The notes beneath the pieces were generated by a model. It had not been told where the DNA came from. It did no database searches and saw nothing but the letters and a program-made list of their open reading frames with translations. Source: a virus. Taken from it: 64,000 bases of DNA. Positions 63,664 through 64,000 of this stretch are shown in pieces. Position 1 is the stretch's first letter; the number at the start of each line of letters is the position of its first letter. The position numbers and the translations under genes are program-made. The DNA lies in IMG/VR virus record IMGVR_UViG_3300032116_000064, positions 37,538 to 101,537 of that record; one strand, 5' to 3'.

Positions 63664-64000
63664 GATCGTTTACCTTTCTCAAGTAATATGTCGGCTTTTC
63701 TCTTTAGTTCAAATACTTTGCCGTCTAATGATTGCAGCCTAGCCTCTGCTATTTCACGCATATTTTCTAAAGAAGCTGCATAAGAATTCATATTTGCTAA
63801 TATATGTTTCTTAGATTCGTGTTTTGTGTACTGACCAAACTCGTTACTATTTTTTACAATGAGTTTTTCCATTTGATCGTTGCACCAATTTAATGCCACT
63901 TTGTTCTTATTTATTTCATCTTGAATATATGTAGCATAACCGTATAAGAGATATGCGGCATCAAAAAGCTCAACTTGTGTTAGTTTTACTAGTTGCTCAG
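63660..64000 (-). CDS. Helical protein, truncated at the window edge
   Basis: The frame is open to the right edge, so the gene starts outside the window. A GTG at 63899 could be read as a start, but the upstream codons continue without a stop and look coding (QLVKLTQVELFDAAYLLYGY). The visible 113 residues are helical, with a coiled-coil-like C-terminus (REIAEARLQSLDGKVFELKR). No known domain is seen. It overlaps the zinc-finger gene by four bases and belongs to the same replication block. Confidence 0.6.
   Translation of the reverse strand, partial: EQLVKLTQVELFDAAYLLYGYATYIQDEINKNKVALNWCNDQMEKLIVKNSNEFGQYTKHESKKHILANMNSYAASLENMREIAEARLQSLDGKVFELKRKADILLEKGKRS

Noticed and set aside
1-64000. 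CRISPR array, tRNA genes or diversity-generating retroelement
   Set aside because: No regularly spaced identical repeats, no tRNA-like cloverleaf noticed on reading, and no reverse transcriptase gene. A tRNA search program would be needed to exclude a tRNA fully.

Overview
This window is part of the genome of a large tailed double-stranded DNA bacteriophage (Caudoviricetes). It is A/T-rich and densely packed, with no ribosomal or cellular housekeeping genes and no tRNA gene that I could recognise. Genes fall into two convergent blocks that meet at about 40.2 kb around a GC-rich hairpin. The host cannot be assigned from sequence alone. A CxC-type small protein near the left end and some glycosyltransferase signatures recall proteins I associate with planctomycetes and their phages, but that is a memory-based hint only. 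Terminase, portal, capsid and lysis genes are not recognisable here and presumably lie outside the window.

Left block (about 1-40.2 kb, + strand): virion morphogenesis in the usual head-to-tail order. A possible head-tail adaptor (945-1463) is followed by an inserted fibre module (1476-5054). Next come likely neck and tail-completion proteins (5063-7150), the tail tube (7201-8427), two paralogous tail-assembly chaperones flanking a small conserved protein (8500-10773) and a 2345-residue tape-measure protein (10807-17844). About 22 kb of giant tail-tip, baseplate or adhesin genes follow (17845-40089). One of these (22347-28943) carries seven FG-GAP propeller signatures with a MIDAS-like motif between the second and third. 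Three gene gaps, before the adaptor, the tail tube and the last large structural gene, share a GTGTATA-centred motif 41-45 bases before the start codon. It is a candidate late promoter.

Right block (64-40.2 kb, - strand): about 24 kb of nearly gapless, mostly overlapping genes that read as one transcription unit. From the right edge leftward these are a DnaB-type helicase, DnaG-type primase, dNMP kinase, RecB/Cas4-like nuclease, glycosyltransferase, an acidic protein with a conserved phage C-terminus and a PAP2 phosphatase. Next is a DNA polymerase III alpha subunit (DnaE) split into two genes. The interval between the halves holds a methyltransferase-like protein, a DEDDh exonuclease and an endonuclease VII-like HNH protein. 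Then follow SSB, a nine-kilobase glycosyltransferase and sugar-nucleotide cluster, a homing-type nuclease, a Rad52-like annealing protein, a zinc-ribbon protein and a small exported protein.

Taken together, the right block encodes a largely self-sufficient replication and recombination apparatus with an embedded glycan-building cassette, and the left block encodes a very long tail with elaborate adhesin-like tip proteins. The most unusual items are the split DnaE with a degenerate PHP domain, the integrin-alpha-like tail protein, the glycosylation cassette inside the replication operon, and a leader peptide plus hairpin at the start of the first tail chaperone.
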